A stretch of 64,000 nucleotides of DNA from Rhipidocladum racemiflorum (Eukaryota; Streptophyta; Magnoliopsida; Poales; Poaceae): NCBI GenBank assembly GCA_036346355.1, contig CM070592.1:33860467-33924466 (forward strand), read 5' to 3'. The translations under genes and the position numbers were made by a program. The notes under the pieces were generated by a model, which saw only the letters and a list, made by a program, of their open reading frames with translations, searched no databases and was not told the origin of the DNA. Shown piece after piece: positions 22,101 through 32,814 of this stretch (position 1 is the first letter of the stretch; each line of letters starts with the position of its first letter).

Positions 22101-22276
22101 TGTAGGAAGGAAATAGATCACGCAATTCTTAAGAGGATGTTGGAAAAGGGGAAGATCCACTTTTTAACATACTTTTTCGTATTTCCGAATGGTGCTGAAT
22201 AGTCATTCAACTGATGCGGAGAATCTCGTCTACTTTGAAAGTCTTAAACGATGTGTTTATCTCTTGAAAAAAGTAA

Positions 22277-22414
22277 CAAAACAAGAAAACGGATGCGCTA
22301 ACGCGCAACGGCTTTCGCGTTAGTTGAGTTGCGAAATCCTAAGCTTGTTCTTTATAGCTAGCTCAATCCTAAGCTTGTTCTTTCGCGCTAGTGCGCTCAA
22401 TATTGCTTGTTTTG
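22277..22414. repeat. Palindromic repeat, copy 2 (longer form)
   Basis: Ends CAAAACAAG and CTTGTTTTG are inverted repeats. The left half, with ACGGATGCGC and GCAACGGCTTTCGCG, is the reverse complement of copy 1 at 15261-15330. The right half has CGCGCTAGTGCGCTCAAT, also shared. The centre holds a duplicated TCCTAAGCTTGTTCTTT (22337-22353 and 22367-22383), which explains the extra length. Confidence 0.6.
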
Positions 22415-25400
22415 CTCTAACCAGCCAGAACCAATAAGGAAGGGATTGCGACACTGAACACACACACAATCTCGATTTTACTGTTTAGGTCACAGCCAAG
22501 TAGGGGTATCGGAAGGAAAATGTCTGAAATGGGGAGAAGCCGAGTAGGATAGGACTCGAAAGCCGAGCTATTAATTGAATCATGCTTTTGATTGAACGAC
22601 AAAACATCGATCTGTTAAAGTAGATAATTCTGATTCGTCTTTGGGGTATGCCGTAAAGATAGCCGAGACCGAGGATAGGAGCCGATCTGTTTTACGGGCA
22701 GTAAGTACCGTTGTTCGAAAGGAAAGGTTGGCATTGCCTAAACCAAGGATAGGTTTGACCCTAGGATTGGGATTTTTTGAAAAAGGGATAGCGCTCGTCT
22801 TTTCTCTACTCTAGCGTATGGACTCGTCCCAGATTGCCGAGCTAGCGTTAGGTGAGATTCCTTTGATTGAATTTAGCTTGCCATCATGATACGCTGCAGT
22901 TGGATTAGGAACCGTATAGGCGGCCTCATATACCGGAAGCTTTGGATGAACGGATCCAAACAAGACATATGAACTGCTCAGATCGATATCCCTCCCTTTG
23001 CTTTGAACTAGTTAGATGCGCATTTAATTAGGGTATTCTAGGGATGATGCGCATTTAATCCAAGACGGTTGGCAATACTACGCTGTAAATACTTAACCGG
23101 ATTACCCCTGGAACTACGAACGTAAAACTAATACGAACGAGCTCCTTTCCTCGGGCTCCCCTTTCAATTCAAAGCACGGCGAATACCCGTATAGAAAGGT
23201 ACGGCACCTTTGCCCGGAAATACGAATATAATCAATATATTAAATCAATTCAATTTGAGGATTAGGATTCGGACTCGTGAATCGGCATGATAGAAAGCTC
23301 GCCTTCGGGTTGATGGTTTTTCCAAGCCAATCCTTTTTCTTTGCGAACAAGAGTCGGATTTATTCGCTATCGCCGCTCCGCTTTCCGATCCCAATTTCCT
23401 ACTAGCTTGTTTTCTTCCTATCCTTTTTCCTTCCCTACTTCCGAGTCGACCTAAGGTACATAAGGCAACCCAAGAGAGATAATGAAAAGTCAATCCGTTC
23501 CGTTGGGAAACCGAACCCGAAACATACAATACCGTCGCACGAAGGAAGGGACGGCCGAGAAAGAAGTGTCTCGTATTCGGCTCGCCTAAGTCCTAACGTT
23601 ATTTGTTACGAGCGTAAGTCAGTCCTAGCGTTTCACCGTTGCTTGTTCTACTACTTTGATTTTATTTTTCTTTTTGTTCGTAACTCATGACGTGGAAGCG
23701 AAAGTGAGCTCCTTCTACTTTATTTTCTTTTTCTCAACAGAGGAACACACCGTGCATCGGACCTCAATCTACTTACTCCATCCAGATCGATCCTCTTACT
23801 CTTACTTTCCAGTTGTACTAAGCCGGCTCTCGCCCTTCCGCTGTAGTTCAGAGATATCCTGTCCTCGGTTCCGATATAGATGTTCAATAAGATGGGCTTC
23901 CCACAAGGCACGGCTCAACCCTCTTTCCTTTCATACTTCCTTGTCTTGTTCATCGGCCGCTTATAAAGTGCATCATCGCTACGCTTTCCTAAAGACTTGA
24001 CCTGACTTAGTGGATTCACTTGACTTTGGAGGTATTAATCGGAGACAAAGACGAATCTGCCCATTCTTTTTCTTCCCCATTCCTCTCATCGTTCTATTCC
24101 GAGAAAGCCTGTCTTCTCGGGAAGACAGATCTTCCTCTTGCTTAAGGCGAGTCTGACTCACACCTGAATTCATGGAACATTTCTACCACTCTATGCTCAA
24201 TTTCCTGCTATGTGTATCATTTTAGATCTATAATTAACGAAACTAGGACCACCAACATTAAGTACTCTTTATTGAACCTGCTACTTTTGGGCTAGACTCT
24301 TAATGGAGGAAGGAGTTGCTACTCCTATAACCAAACTGATCATAAAGCACTTAACTAACTTATCAATACCGCCACCGCCGAAAAGCAAGATGTGAGCGGA
24401 TTGACTGGTTGGATGGTGTATCCAATCTAAAGGATAGTAGTGGGAAGAAAACGATTGAATGTCGTGCAAAACTGTTCCAATCTAATTAATACCGGAAAAC
24501 ACAAGTACGGAATAGGAATCAATAACAATTGAATAATACATAATTATTGCCGCTTCACCTAAAGCATTTCTTACCACTTAAGTGAACGAGGGGATATCAA
24601 GATTTTGGTACCGACTTTGTTGTCTAATTATTGAAATAGAAACACTCCCTTCCAAATGCTATTGCCATTCACCATCCCGATCTCAGAGCAACGCATTTAG
24701 CGCACTAGTTCAATTTATTTATTCACTCTTCTCGCTCTAGCATGGGATGCTCGCCGACTACATCAAGACACGCTTTATCATAAATAGGATTCACGCAGAA
24801 AGTCGATACCGCTTATTCATCCAAAATTGCTTCGGGTAGAAAGTTAAAATAGAGCTTGACTACGGCTTCCTCGCTTCTAGTCTCGGTGTAGGTCTATGGT
24901 TCAAGGGGCTAGGGTGGCAAATTGAAAGAAAAAAGGTAGCTTGGGTGCAGCAATGGGCAAGAAGCATCTACGCCGTGTAGGAAGCTCTTTCTGTTACTAA
25001 GAAAACTCTTAAATAGTGGGTCCATCCACCTTTCACAAAACATCCCTTCGAGACTAAGCCGTAGCCGAGAACCTTCAGCTGGAGCGGAAGGAGAGGAAGA
25101 AGGAGAAAGACCAGGAGTCGTGGGAGCTTGAAGTAGTCTTTTTCTTGTGTGGGCTGAACTTGCTAAAACAAAAAACATGATGTCCGAGCTCGAGAAAGAG
25201 CGGAATTTGCTTGTGTATCCTGTCCTTATCAATTTCGTAGATAGATAAAGAAAGAGTCAAACTATTTCGTCTAGAAAGACTTTCTTTCGTCCCGTCTACG
25301 AGAAGGTTTGGCTTGTCGTTATGGATGTACCGCCTCCTTCTCTAGTACTTGCTGCCCAAAGATGCCTAGCTATGAGTAGATCGACATGATCTCGCGAAGC

Positions 25401-26312
25401 AAGGTCACCAAAGAACGAACAATCGGGATCGAGGACTGAGATGAAGAACAATCTAGATCGATCGACGATTGCGATGAACATGGATGAGGCTCAAGAAAGA
25501 AAGCGGCTTAGTTGCCATCCATCACGAGCCATAGTTGAAGGACTAGCCCCACTGTCTCTACTAACCATAACAATGCCCTACCCGAGTCTTTTATTGATTG
25601 GAATGGAATTCGCTCAGTAACGACGAGTTCAATGGATCCGAGCAGATCGACGAGCCGGTGACGCTACTTTTCATGAATGAGCTTTGCTTACCGAGGTCTC
25701 TGTGAAGAAGGCGGCTTAACCAGAGGATTGGGAGAAAAGATCATTTCAAAAAGACTTTATATACTCAATTTCGTAACGAACAAGCAAGTACGGATGGAAT
25801 GAAAGAGATAAATCGAATCTAGTAATTCGTTCCGTCTACATGTAATAGTTCATGGCGCAAAGAGAGGATAGGCCGGAGAAGAAAACAGTAACTAGTATAA
25901 AGGTAAAAAGAAAATACTGACCATTTGATATAAAATGTTAAATAACATATAATGATAAGAAATGTAAAAAAGCAAGAGCTCTATACGAATCTCATCTGTT
26001 GTTGGTGATGCATTTCATTTGACCAGAGTGAGTGGTTAATGTGAGTGTTTCGGTTCGTCTTCTTTCCTGTTGACATCTTGACCAGGCCGCCTATGAACGA
26101 AATTGTCTTGCCCATACATCGTTGCGCTCCATTCGGTGGGGTTTAGCGCTCCTATTCATTCGGTGGGGTTTAGTGAAATATAAATGCGGGCAAGAGGATA
26201 AAAGCAATATCTTGAACATCTAATAGGATGTTCGGTTTTCATTTAGTAGGGTTTTCTTTGTTAGTAAAGACGCCCACGAGCCTGGCCGGGTTAGGTAAGG
26301 AAAGCCCCTTGA

Positions 26313-26358
26313 GTAGCGAGTGGAATCGAACCCGCATCGTTAGCTTGGAAGGCTAGGG
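26313..26358 (-). tRNA. trnG-UCC: Plastid-type trnG-UCC, exon 2 only
   Basis: The minus strand reads CCCTAGCCTTCCAAGCTA, an anticodon arm with a TAGC/GCTA stem and the UCC anticodon in a CTTCCAA loop. It continues through the T arm GCGGGTTCGATTCC. The following bases on the plus strand (26359-26372, GTTATAGTCGACG) match the end of the plastid group II intron. Exon 1 and the rest of the intron are absent, and the acceptor end is altered (GAGTAGCGAGTGG), so it is a non-functional organelle-derived remnant. Confidence 0.8.
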
Positions 26359-27398
26359 GTTATAGTCGACGTTGGTTTGATTGAGTAGTTGCTTGATTTT
26401 TTTCTATGTTTTTAGTATCTTGGTGTTCCGTAAGAAGACGGATCTGAGTAAGGCTTTGGTGATACAGATTTTGGGGTCCTACTTAAACTACATCATTCGG
26501 TTCGACCGATCGATTCCTGTCCCAGACTTGACGGATCATACCGATCGAGTAAGATGTTGTTCGGTCGAGTTGACCTCCCAGGAAGATTCTATAGGGTGAG
26601 TTGGAAGAAATGGGAATTTTGAGCCAAGCATTGGAGTTGGTTTGAAAAGTGAATTTCATAGATTTCTTTGGCCATAGCATCACGCCAATTGGAAGAGGTC
26701 ACGGCTTGAGCAAAAGTGGTCGGTTCGGCTTCAATTTGAGATGTAGAGGAGAAATAGGCCACGTGATCGTGAACAATCGGGGTTTTATGGGATTATCTCT
26801 AGTTCGAGGTAAACATAGGATGCGCAGAGTGGTGGAAACTCAAGTGGAAGTGCAGGAGTAGGTCGGGAAGGGGTGTCAGTGAAATGGGATCATGGTCGAG
26901 GTGAAACGGACGCCAAGCGGAGGAATTTGAATAACGGGCAGGCGGTGCTGTATAGTACGAAGGAGTAACAGATGCGCGAGCAAAGCGCCGCCGAGATCGG
27001 TCGGCCAGGCGGGCAGCAGTATTTAATTTAGAGATACTTGGCGAAACTCCGCCAGAGGTGAGGAAATAGGGTCAGGCGATGGTGGAAGGCGAACGGGCTT
27101 GAAGTAGAGATGTTTTCGGTGGAGCACAAAAGTGGCATGGACCAGAGAGAAACCGATTCAGTGGTAACTCGAGAAGCATCATCAACTGTTCTATAGGGAG
27201 GGAAATGTCTCTTCATCCAAAATAACATGCCTTGACACAAAGATACGGTTAGTAGGAAGATGCAAACACTTGTAACCTTTTTGTGAGTGTGCATAGCCTA
27301 TAAAAACACACGGAACGGAACGAGATTGTAGCTTATGATTATTATATGCACGAATGAGAGGAAAACATAAGCAACCAAGTACTCGCAATTTAGAGTAA

Positions 27399-27718
27399 CT
27401 AGTTATATGCCTGTGCGTTGCTACGAAAAACAAAATTAATAACGAAAAATAAAGATTAAAAAATAAAAAATACTATTTCATAAGATCAAACATCTATCTT
27501 TAACGCTTCGTTTCTTGCAAAAGCTGGTTAATTAAAGCAACACTTTGTTTCTTGCGTAGGGCAATTAAGCAGGGCAATTAAGTAGGGCAATTAAGCAGGG
27601 CAATTAATGCATCGCTTCGTTTCTTGCGTAGGGCAATTAAGCAGGGCAATTAAGTAGGGCAATTAAGCATGGCAATTAATGTGACGTGGGAAGAAACTCT
27701 CACTTTATATAGTAGAGA
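27399..27718 (-). mobile_element. Short non-autonomous Helitron (320 bp)
   Basis: On the minus strand it begins TCTCTACTATATAAAG and ends AACTAG, with A before and T after, the Helitron A/T insertion rule. Near the 3' end GTAGCAACGCAC is a degenerate hairpin of the CCGTGCGTTGCACGG type common in plant Helitrons. The copia coding text reads across the joined flanks (PDYSKL), which fixes both ends to the base. No coding capacity. Confidence 0.7.
27554..27690. repeat. Tandem repeats inside the Helitron
   Basis: About nine copies of a 13-base unit AGGGCAATTAAGC (variants with T or ATG) are arranged in two blocks of about 64 bases, each preceded by CTTCGTTTCTTGCGT. Confidence 0.75.
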
Positions 27719-27931
27719 TCAGGTGATTTATGAAAGAGCTATCTAAAAAGTTGAGACACTAGGCTTTCGACCTTATTCATCCCAGCTCGTCTTTTTAGAC
27801 GTTCAATAATGAATAGACCATACTATCACCAGTTCACAATGGATATCCACGGGGAACAAGAAAGGAGCTATCTCATTCATGTGCGATCATCATCGGAAAG
27901 ACGTAAGTGAGAAGAATGGATGTGTGTGGTA

Positions 27932-27936
27932 TTGAG
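27932..27936. other. Target-site duplication, left (TTGAG)
   Basis: TTGAG precedes the 5' LTR and recurs at 49052-49056 directly after the 3' LTR. Confidence 0.9.
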
Positions 27937-28578
27937 TGTTTGATGAATTTTTGTACGCAAAATTCATTAAATAAAAGAAATAAATAAGATAAAAAATCAA
28001 TGGCCCATATATTAGTAAAAAGTACGCATCATAAGAGCAGTATGCGACGTACAAAATTCCTCGGATCAATTCTATGACGTGCAGGCCCCGCGTGTCGCTA
28101 ATATTTTTTCCACACATAATATACCCAATATTAGACTCGTTTGGAAGGGTTCGTCATAAGGAGTGCAGATATTCAAACGGATCGCAAATCTGATATCCGG
28201 TTTAAAAGATATGACCTTTAGAAGATTAGTGATTAACGTGTACAAAGCAAGGCATGCATGGCTTCCTTTTTGACTGATTCGGTGGGAGATCAGCATGCAT
28301 GTATGCATGATTTCTTTTTTGGCTGGCTCGATGGAAGGAGACACATGGCATTTTCACATGAACATGTACCCAGTGCAGTTAAATAATCATTGGACCCACT
28401 TGGTATTGAGAGAAGTTCCTCAACTTGAGTAGTTCTGTGTGTAGTATAGCAATTTAAAGAAGGAATCCTGATTACATGCAGGATGCGGTACCGTGTGCTG
28501 CATGGAAACAAAAGATTCACAAATCAATTAGAGGATACTTGACTTATTTATCTAACCGATGGCAGTGTGGCTCCCCAT

Positions 28579-28586
28579 TATAAATA
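28579..28586 (+). promoter_or_regulatory. TATA box of Tat 5' LTR
   Basis: TATAAATA in a GGCTCCCCATTATAAATAGG context, the likely start point for genomic transcription. A 33-base tandem pair lies about 100 bases downstream. Confidence 0.65.
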
Positions 28587-28685
28587 GGCCACCCGACCTT
28601 CTTGCCAGGGGAGGAAGGACAGAGGAGCCAACACGGCAACACGCATACATGCACACACGCAGGAAGAAAAGAGAGCAAGAGACGC

Positions 28686-28751
28686 AGAGATAGATCAGGA
28701 GGAAGCATACATACACACAGAGATAGATCAGGAGGAAGCATACATACACAC
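28686..28751 (+). repeat. 33-bp tandem duplication in the Tat LTR leader
   Basis: Two near-exact 33-base units beginning AGAGATAGATCAGG at 28686 and 28719. The same pair is present in the 3' LTR at about 47436-47501, so it predates the insertion. Confidence 0.8.
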
Positions 28752-30301
28752 ACAAAGAGAAAACGCAGCACACACAGACATCCATCAAGACACACACGCT
28801 AAGAGAGGATATACAGGAGAGATACTCGTGCGCGTGGAAAGGAAAAGAAGCTGCTAAGCAAGGAAGGGATCATGGCTTCCTTCATTGCCAATTGGGCAGG
28901 TTAATACATGAATTATCCCCTTTCTTCTTTTCTTTTACATGTAGCTTGGAGAAGCATGTGCATGATGGAAGGCCATCTATATGCTGGGAAGCTGCCAACG
29001 CCTATGCTCGCCTCGAGGACACTAGGCGACTCGATATCGGAAGCTTGTCGCTGCAGCTGTGCTGTCGAGGCCGCAATAGCCATCTTCATCCACACTTAAG
29101 AAGACATACATGTTGGGCTATGCATGTATCCGACGATCGCTCTAGCATGGATGGCGTTGTGGCTGCTCCATCAACATCGGTGTCTACACCCATTGATTGG
29201 AAACTACACCCCGTCTCCGTAAGACGGCATCCTGCTCTACATGACATCAGAGTCGTTGCTGCCACTGAAGACTAATTCGCGTCATCAAACTCCTGCGTTC
29301 GCCATTGGAACCATCATGCACGGCGTTAGGACCACTCGTGTGCATTCCTCACTAAGCCCCCTGTCTATTGTCAGAGATGCCGTGTCCGTCACCAGAGACG
29401 TCCCAAAGCTCGTTACCGAGGAACGCCGCCAAGCAATTCAACTGTGGAGATCAATCTGTTATTGAAGCAGTCGGCGAGTCATAGCAGATGCCACCATGGC
29501 AACCATGACCCCGACGAAGCCACTATTATTAAGCTCGGTTAAACTAAACACCGACGATTAATATGTGCATGCAACATGCACCTATTAAACTCTTCCTCAG
29601 CTATCTACAGGAAGACGGTCTGGCCTCATGACATAGGAGTTCGTCCAGATGCATGTCCACTTTGCCGCAGTCGTCTAGGCCGTCATTACTAATTGACGCC
29701 TTGGCGCTCTCCTCCAATCAAGCATTTTTTGGTTGGTGGCACATTACCTTGCTTTCCTCGGACGTCGCGGTGTCATCGGATCCGTCTAGCTTGACGAGAG
29801 CTATGCATACCTTACAACCAATTTATCTTCTATTGACCGTTCGTGACCGACGAGGCCGAACGGCGAGGGCAGGCGTAGACAGTGCAAAGGCTATGCTTCA
29901 AACGGCCCCATAGACCGACGAGGCTATGGATCATGCCACGCCCACATCTAGATAATCATTCATCACATGCATGGAGAATGTGAAGCGAAGACTGAAGACG
30001 ACGACCAGTGCGCAGCTTAATCGGAGGTTTCTTGCGAGTCCACCTCGCAGGAGTAATTAACTGGGAGCCTTTCAAGGCCCTAGGAACCAGGAGAGACCAC
30101 ATCGCCTATGTCAGATTTGCTATGCCAAGCAGACCATGGAGCGCAACCATTTAAAGGGGACTTGTAATTTTGTGATTCTTCAAAGAATTAATAAGATACA
30201 TGTTTCCCTATCCTTTTTGTGTACTTTAGTACACTGGCACGCCCGCAACTTTAATCCCGACGCGTTTAGAAATCCCGAAGCGATTTCTCGTGTCAAACAG
30301 A

Positions 30302-32647
30302 ATGGCACGCCCAGTGGGACCTGGTTCTCCTCCCATCTTCGCTGCGCGTATTGGTCGTCGATTCGTCTTCGCTCATTCATCCACAACACATGGCATGCTG
30401 CATGATGATCTTTGGCAAGGAGCTCTTCTGATCACCGGTCACCTTCTTGCAGGCGGATCGTCCTACGCCAATAACACCCCGACGCCCTTAATGATTCAAT
30501 TTGGGTCATTTCCACCTGTGGCAGTCTTTGATCAAGGTTCTACAATCCATGCACGTGAAACTCAAGAATTATCTCAGTTCAAGATAGTTCAATCCAAGAA
30601 GGCCCAGAAGCGGGCTGCTGCTAAGACGAAGAAGGAACGCCGTGCACTCATGCTTGAAGCTCGTAGCTTCCTGAAGGATTCAGTCATTGCTGAAATCAAA
30701 GGAGACATAACGGAGGCTCAACGACTGCCTGTCAAGTCTGCCAATAAGCAGGCGCGAGCTGCAACTCTTCATCGACATACTTCAGCTACTGATTTGAGGG
30801 CGTCCAAGCCGATAGTTCAACGCACTGAAGTTGAGCTACTTGAGTCATTGGAAGTAGTCTCTCAAAACCTTCGGATGCTTATGTCTAATGCTAGGCGAGC
30901 ATTTAGCCCTCATCCACTTCGCAATTACAGAAGGAAGTACCGCAAGGTGCAACGACTGCAACGGTCGATCAGCTCGCGCATCGCTCAAAGCACTGTTCCC
31001 GATCAAGATTGGTCTCTTAACACAAGAGACCTCGCTGACAAGGTGTTTACCTATCGTAGCACCTTAACTCCGCCATATGACTTGTTTCCAGACGATTGGG
31101 TGCATGAACCATCAAATGTCAAGGAAGTGGTAAGGCGAGCAATCATGAAGGGGTATTGGAAACAACGCTCGTGTGAAAAGCTCGTTCTACCTGGGAGGAC
31201 CATCTCCTTCAGTAACGATGGTGCCTCCTTGCATCAAGGCATGTGGGCCCCGTGTCTACATATCTCGGCGACAGGCGATCCATCTTCCTCTCATAACAAT
31301 AATAGGTTTGCCGTACTCTCAACTGAGGCACCAGCACCTCGCGACGAAGATTTGCAACAAGAATTTCGCCAACTTCAGGACCAAGTAAGTCAACTTCGAA
31401 GGCGGCTTCAGGATCGAAATACAACACGAGCTCAAGGGAGTTCAAGGTACCCTCAATCAAACTATCGTCCGCAACATCAGCGGCAAACTTGGGCACCTCG
31501 GCGTAGGTCTCCACCTGCTCCAGTTATTCGACCAAGGCAAACTATGTTGCCACCTCGTTGGAATCAATGGTCGAGACGCCAAGATCAACTTACACCTCCC
31601 TATGTAAACCGACGGCAGCAAGCTTTGAATCCTCCCCGAGTTCAACAGTGGCAACCAATCAATCCTTCCCAAGTTCAAGCCCCCATAAGGCGCGAAACTC
31701 AGGTACACATGCCAATTCAACAAAGGGAAGTAACAGCAGCCCAAAGAGCTCAACGGGTTATACAACCTCTCCATGCAACGCCATCATTCCCACCAAGGGC
31801 TCACCAGGCAACTACTATTAACCAACGCAAACGTGAGAGACGTCGAAGGAATCGCCATTCGCTATATCAAGAACTCGAAGATCTAGTGCTTAAGCACACA
31901 GAGGTACGCATTCAAGCTGATGGAGAAGTGCAAAAGGAAAACGACAGAATTTCACTCCGTCTTTCCTCTCAACTTGAACGGAATGGAAGATATAATTATC
32001 TCCTTAGCCGCTTGATGCCAAGGCCTCGACGGGTACAACCAAGCATGCCCAATCGAGTAGAGGCAGTGGCTTCTCATGAGCACCCTCCAATTATTCTTCA
32101 ACAAAGGGATGAGCAAGTGGATGCTACATCAAAGGTTTCCCCGCTAGGGAGTCAACAGGTGCTAACTCAATCAGCCGTTCCAATGGAAGGTGTTGAGCAA
32201 GCGCAACCGCTATTACCTACGACACACGGAGAAACAAGTCAACCACACCGGGCAAGTGTTGTCTCCAAACAGAGTAATACACACCTACAAGAGTCAACCG
32301 CAATTCCATTAAAAGGAATTGAACAAGTTAAGAATGCTACCTATGACCCACAAGAGGCAGGCAAGGCGATGGAAGCAATCGGAAAGAATGTTGCAATGTG
32401 TGGCACTTTAACAACTCACACGGGGGCCGAATCTGATGATGAGTGGAAGGCTCCTCACGTTGCTCAAGAATTCTCATACCCTTCAGATGAGGAGATTGCT
32501 CCAAATCCAAAAGCAAGTTTTTCAAAGATGACAATGCCTCGTTTTGGTCATGTGCGCTCATGGTTTAAAAGCACCGAAGAGTCACCAATGATAAATAAGT
32601 CCGCATCGCTAAAAGAAGCTAGTTCGACACACCTTGTCTTCCTATAA
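30302..32647 (+). CDS. ORF1 of Tat element, unknown protein (781 aa)
   Basis: An uninterrupted frame of 781 codons between the primer site and gag. The ATG at 30302 lies in the primer site; a GTG at 30290 in the LTR end would add four codons. No known domain is recognised. Residues about 95-120 are rich in K/R/A, residues about 345-370 form a Q/L-rich possible coiled coil (FRQLQDQVSQLRRRLQDR), and about 370-520 is a Q/P/R-rich low-complexity stretch. A charged R-rich patch (KRERRRRNRH) is near residue 510. The C-terminal third is polar. Extra ORFs before gag are known in Ogre-like Tat elements, but their role is unknown. ORF2 follows in the -1 frame. Confidence 0.8.
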   Translation: MARPVGPGSPPIFAARIGRRFVFAHSSTTHGMLHDDLWQGALLITGHLLAGGSSYANNTPTPLMIQFGSFPPVAVFDQGSTIHARETQELSQFKIVQSKKAQKRAAAKTKKERRALMLEARSFLKDSVIAEIKGDITEAQRLPVKSANKQARAATLHRHTSATDLRASKPIVQRTEVELLESLEVVSQNLRMLMSNARRAFSPHPLRNYRRKYRKVQRLQRSISSRIAQSTVPDQDWSLNTRDLADKVFTYRSTLTPPYDLFPDDWVHEPSNVKEVVRRAIMKGYWKQRSCEKLVLPGRTISFSNDGASLHQGMWAPCLHISATGDPSSSHNNNRFAVLSTEAPAPRDEDLQQEFRQLQDQVSQLRRRLQDRNTTRAQGSSRYPQSNYRPQHQRQTWAPRRRSPPAPVIRPRQTMLPPRWNQWSRRQDQLTPPYVNRRQQALNPPRVQQWQPINPSQVQAPIRRETQVHMPIQQREVTAAQRAQRVIQPLHATPSFPPRAHQATTINQRKRERRRRNRHSLYQELEDLVLKHTEVRIQADGEVQKENDRISLRLSSQLERNGRYNYLLSRLMPRPRRVQPSMPNRVEAVASHEHPPIILQQRDEQVDATSKVSPLGSQQVLTQSAVPMEGVEQAQPLLPTTHGETSQPHRASVVSKQSNTHLQESTAIPLKGIEQVKNATYDPQEAGKAMEAIGKNVAMCGTLTTHTGAESDDEWKAPHVAQEFSYPSDEEIAPNPKASFSKMTMPRFGHVRSWFKSTEESPMINKSASLKEASSTHLVFL
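30303..30320 (+). other. Primer binding site of Tat element
   Basis: TGGCACGCCCAGTGGGAC starts three bases after the LTR end. It is not the initiator-Met type used by the other elements here; the tRNA was not identified. The first ATG of ORF1 (30302) overlaps it. Confidence 0.65.
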
Positions 32648-32814
32648 CTTCCGGGAAGAGGTCGCTATCTGAGGATGACGTATATTCTCGCTCCTACACC
32701 AACATCGCATCTCGACTTCCTCGAGATCATCAACAGTTGCAACAAGTTACACATAGGCTTGGACCAAGCACTCGATTAAGGTCCATAGCGCTTCAAAATG
32801 TGGAGAATACCTTC

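Larger units (their letters stand above)
22101..26600. other. Organelle-like insert (probably mitochondrial DNA with plastid piece)
   Basis: Composition changes at about 21880-22100 to near-equal base use with many GAAAG and CTTTC motifs and no transposon structure, typical of grass mitochondrial spacer DNA. It contains the palindromic repeat at 22277 and a plastid trnG-UCC exon at 26313. No intact mitochondrial gene was recognised; ORFs such as 23656-24000 and 24909-25232 have no known content. Both ends are approximate. Confidence 0.45.
26600..27936 (-). pseudogene. Copia pol relic (integrase end to RT start)
   Basis: On the minus strand, 27740-27719 reads HKSPD and 27398-27191 continues YSKLRVLGCLCFPLIRAYNN, the standard copia integrase C-terminal wording. 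The break is the Helitron at 27399-27718. Then follow CVFIGYAHSQKGYKCL and the spacer to RT, with frameshifts. Around 26750-26660 EPTTFAQAV and NWRDAMAKEI mark the start of the copia RT region. The RT core is missing beyond about 26600. The right part (27750-27936) is uncertain. The Tat element inserted at its right edge. Confidence 0.75.
27937..30299 (+). repeat. 5' LTR of Tat element (2,363 bp)
   Basis: Near-identical to 46687-49051. Differences include a 2-base gap in a CA run near 28772, CCTCGAGG versus CCCGCCGAGG near 29010, and a short scrambled block near 29661. Frames inside it (for example 28892-29275) also occur in the 3' LTR and are not genes. Confidence 0.95.

Noticed and set aside
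27554..27690. Regular short repeats suggesting a CRISPR-like array
   Set aside because: Units are contiguous 13-mers without unique spacers, inside a Helitron in plant DNA.
28892..29275. 127-codon ORF, with a similar frame at 47729-48025
   Set aside because: Sits inside both Tat LTRs downstream of the promoter; no recognisable domain, and the frame shifts between copies.
30290..30301. GTG start for ORF1 inside the LTR end
   Set aside because: An ATG follows twelve bases later at 30302, and plant initiation at GTG is unlikely.
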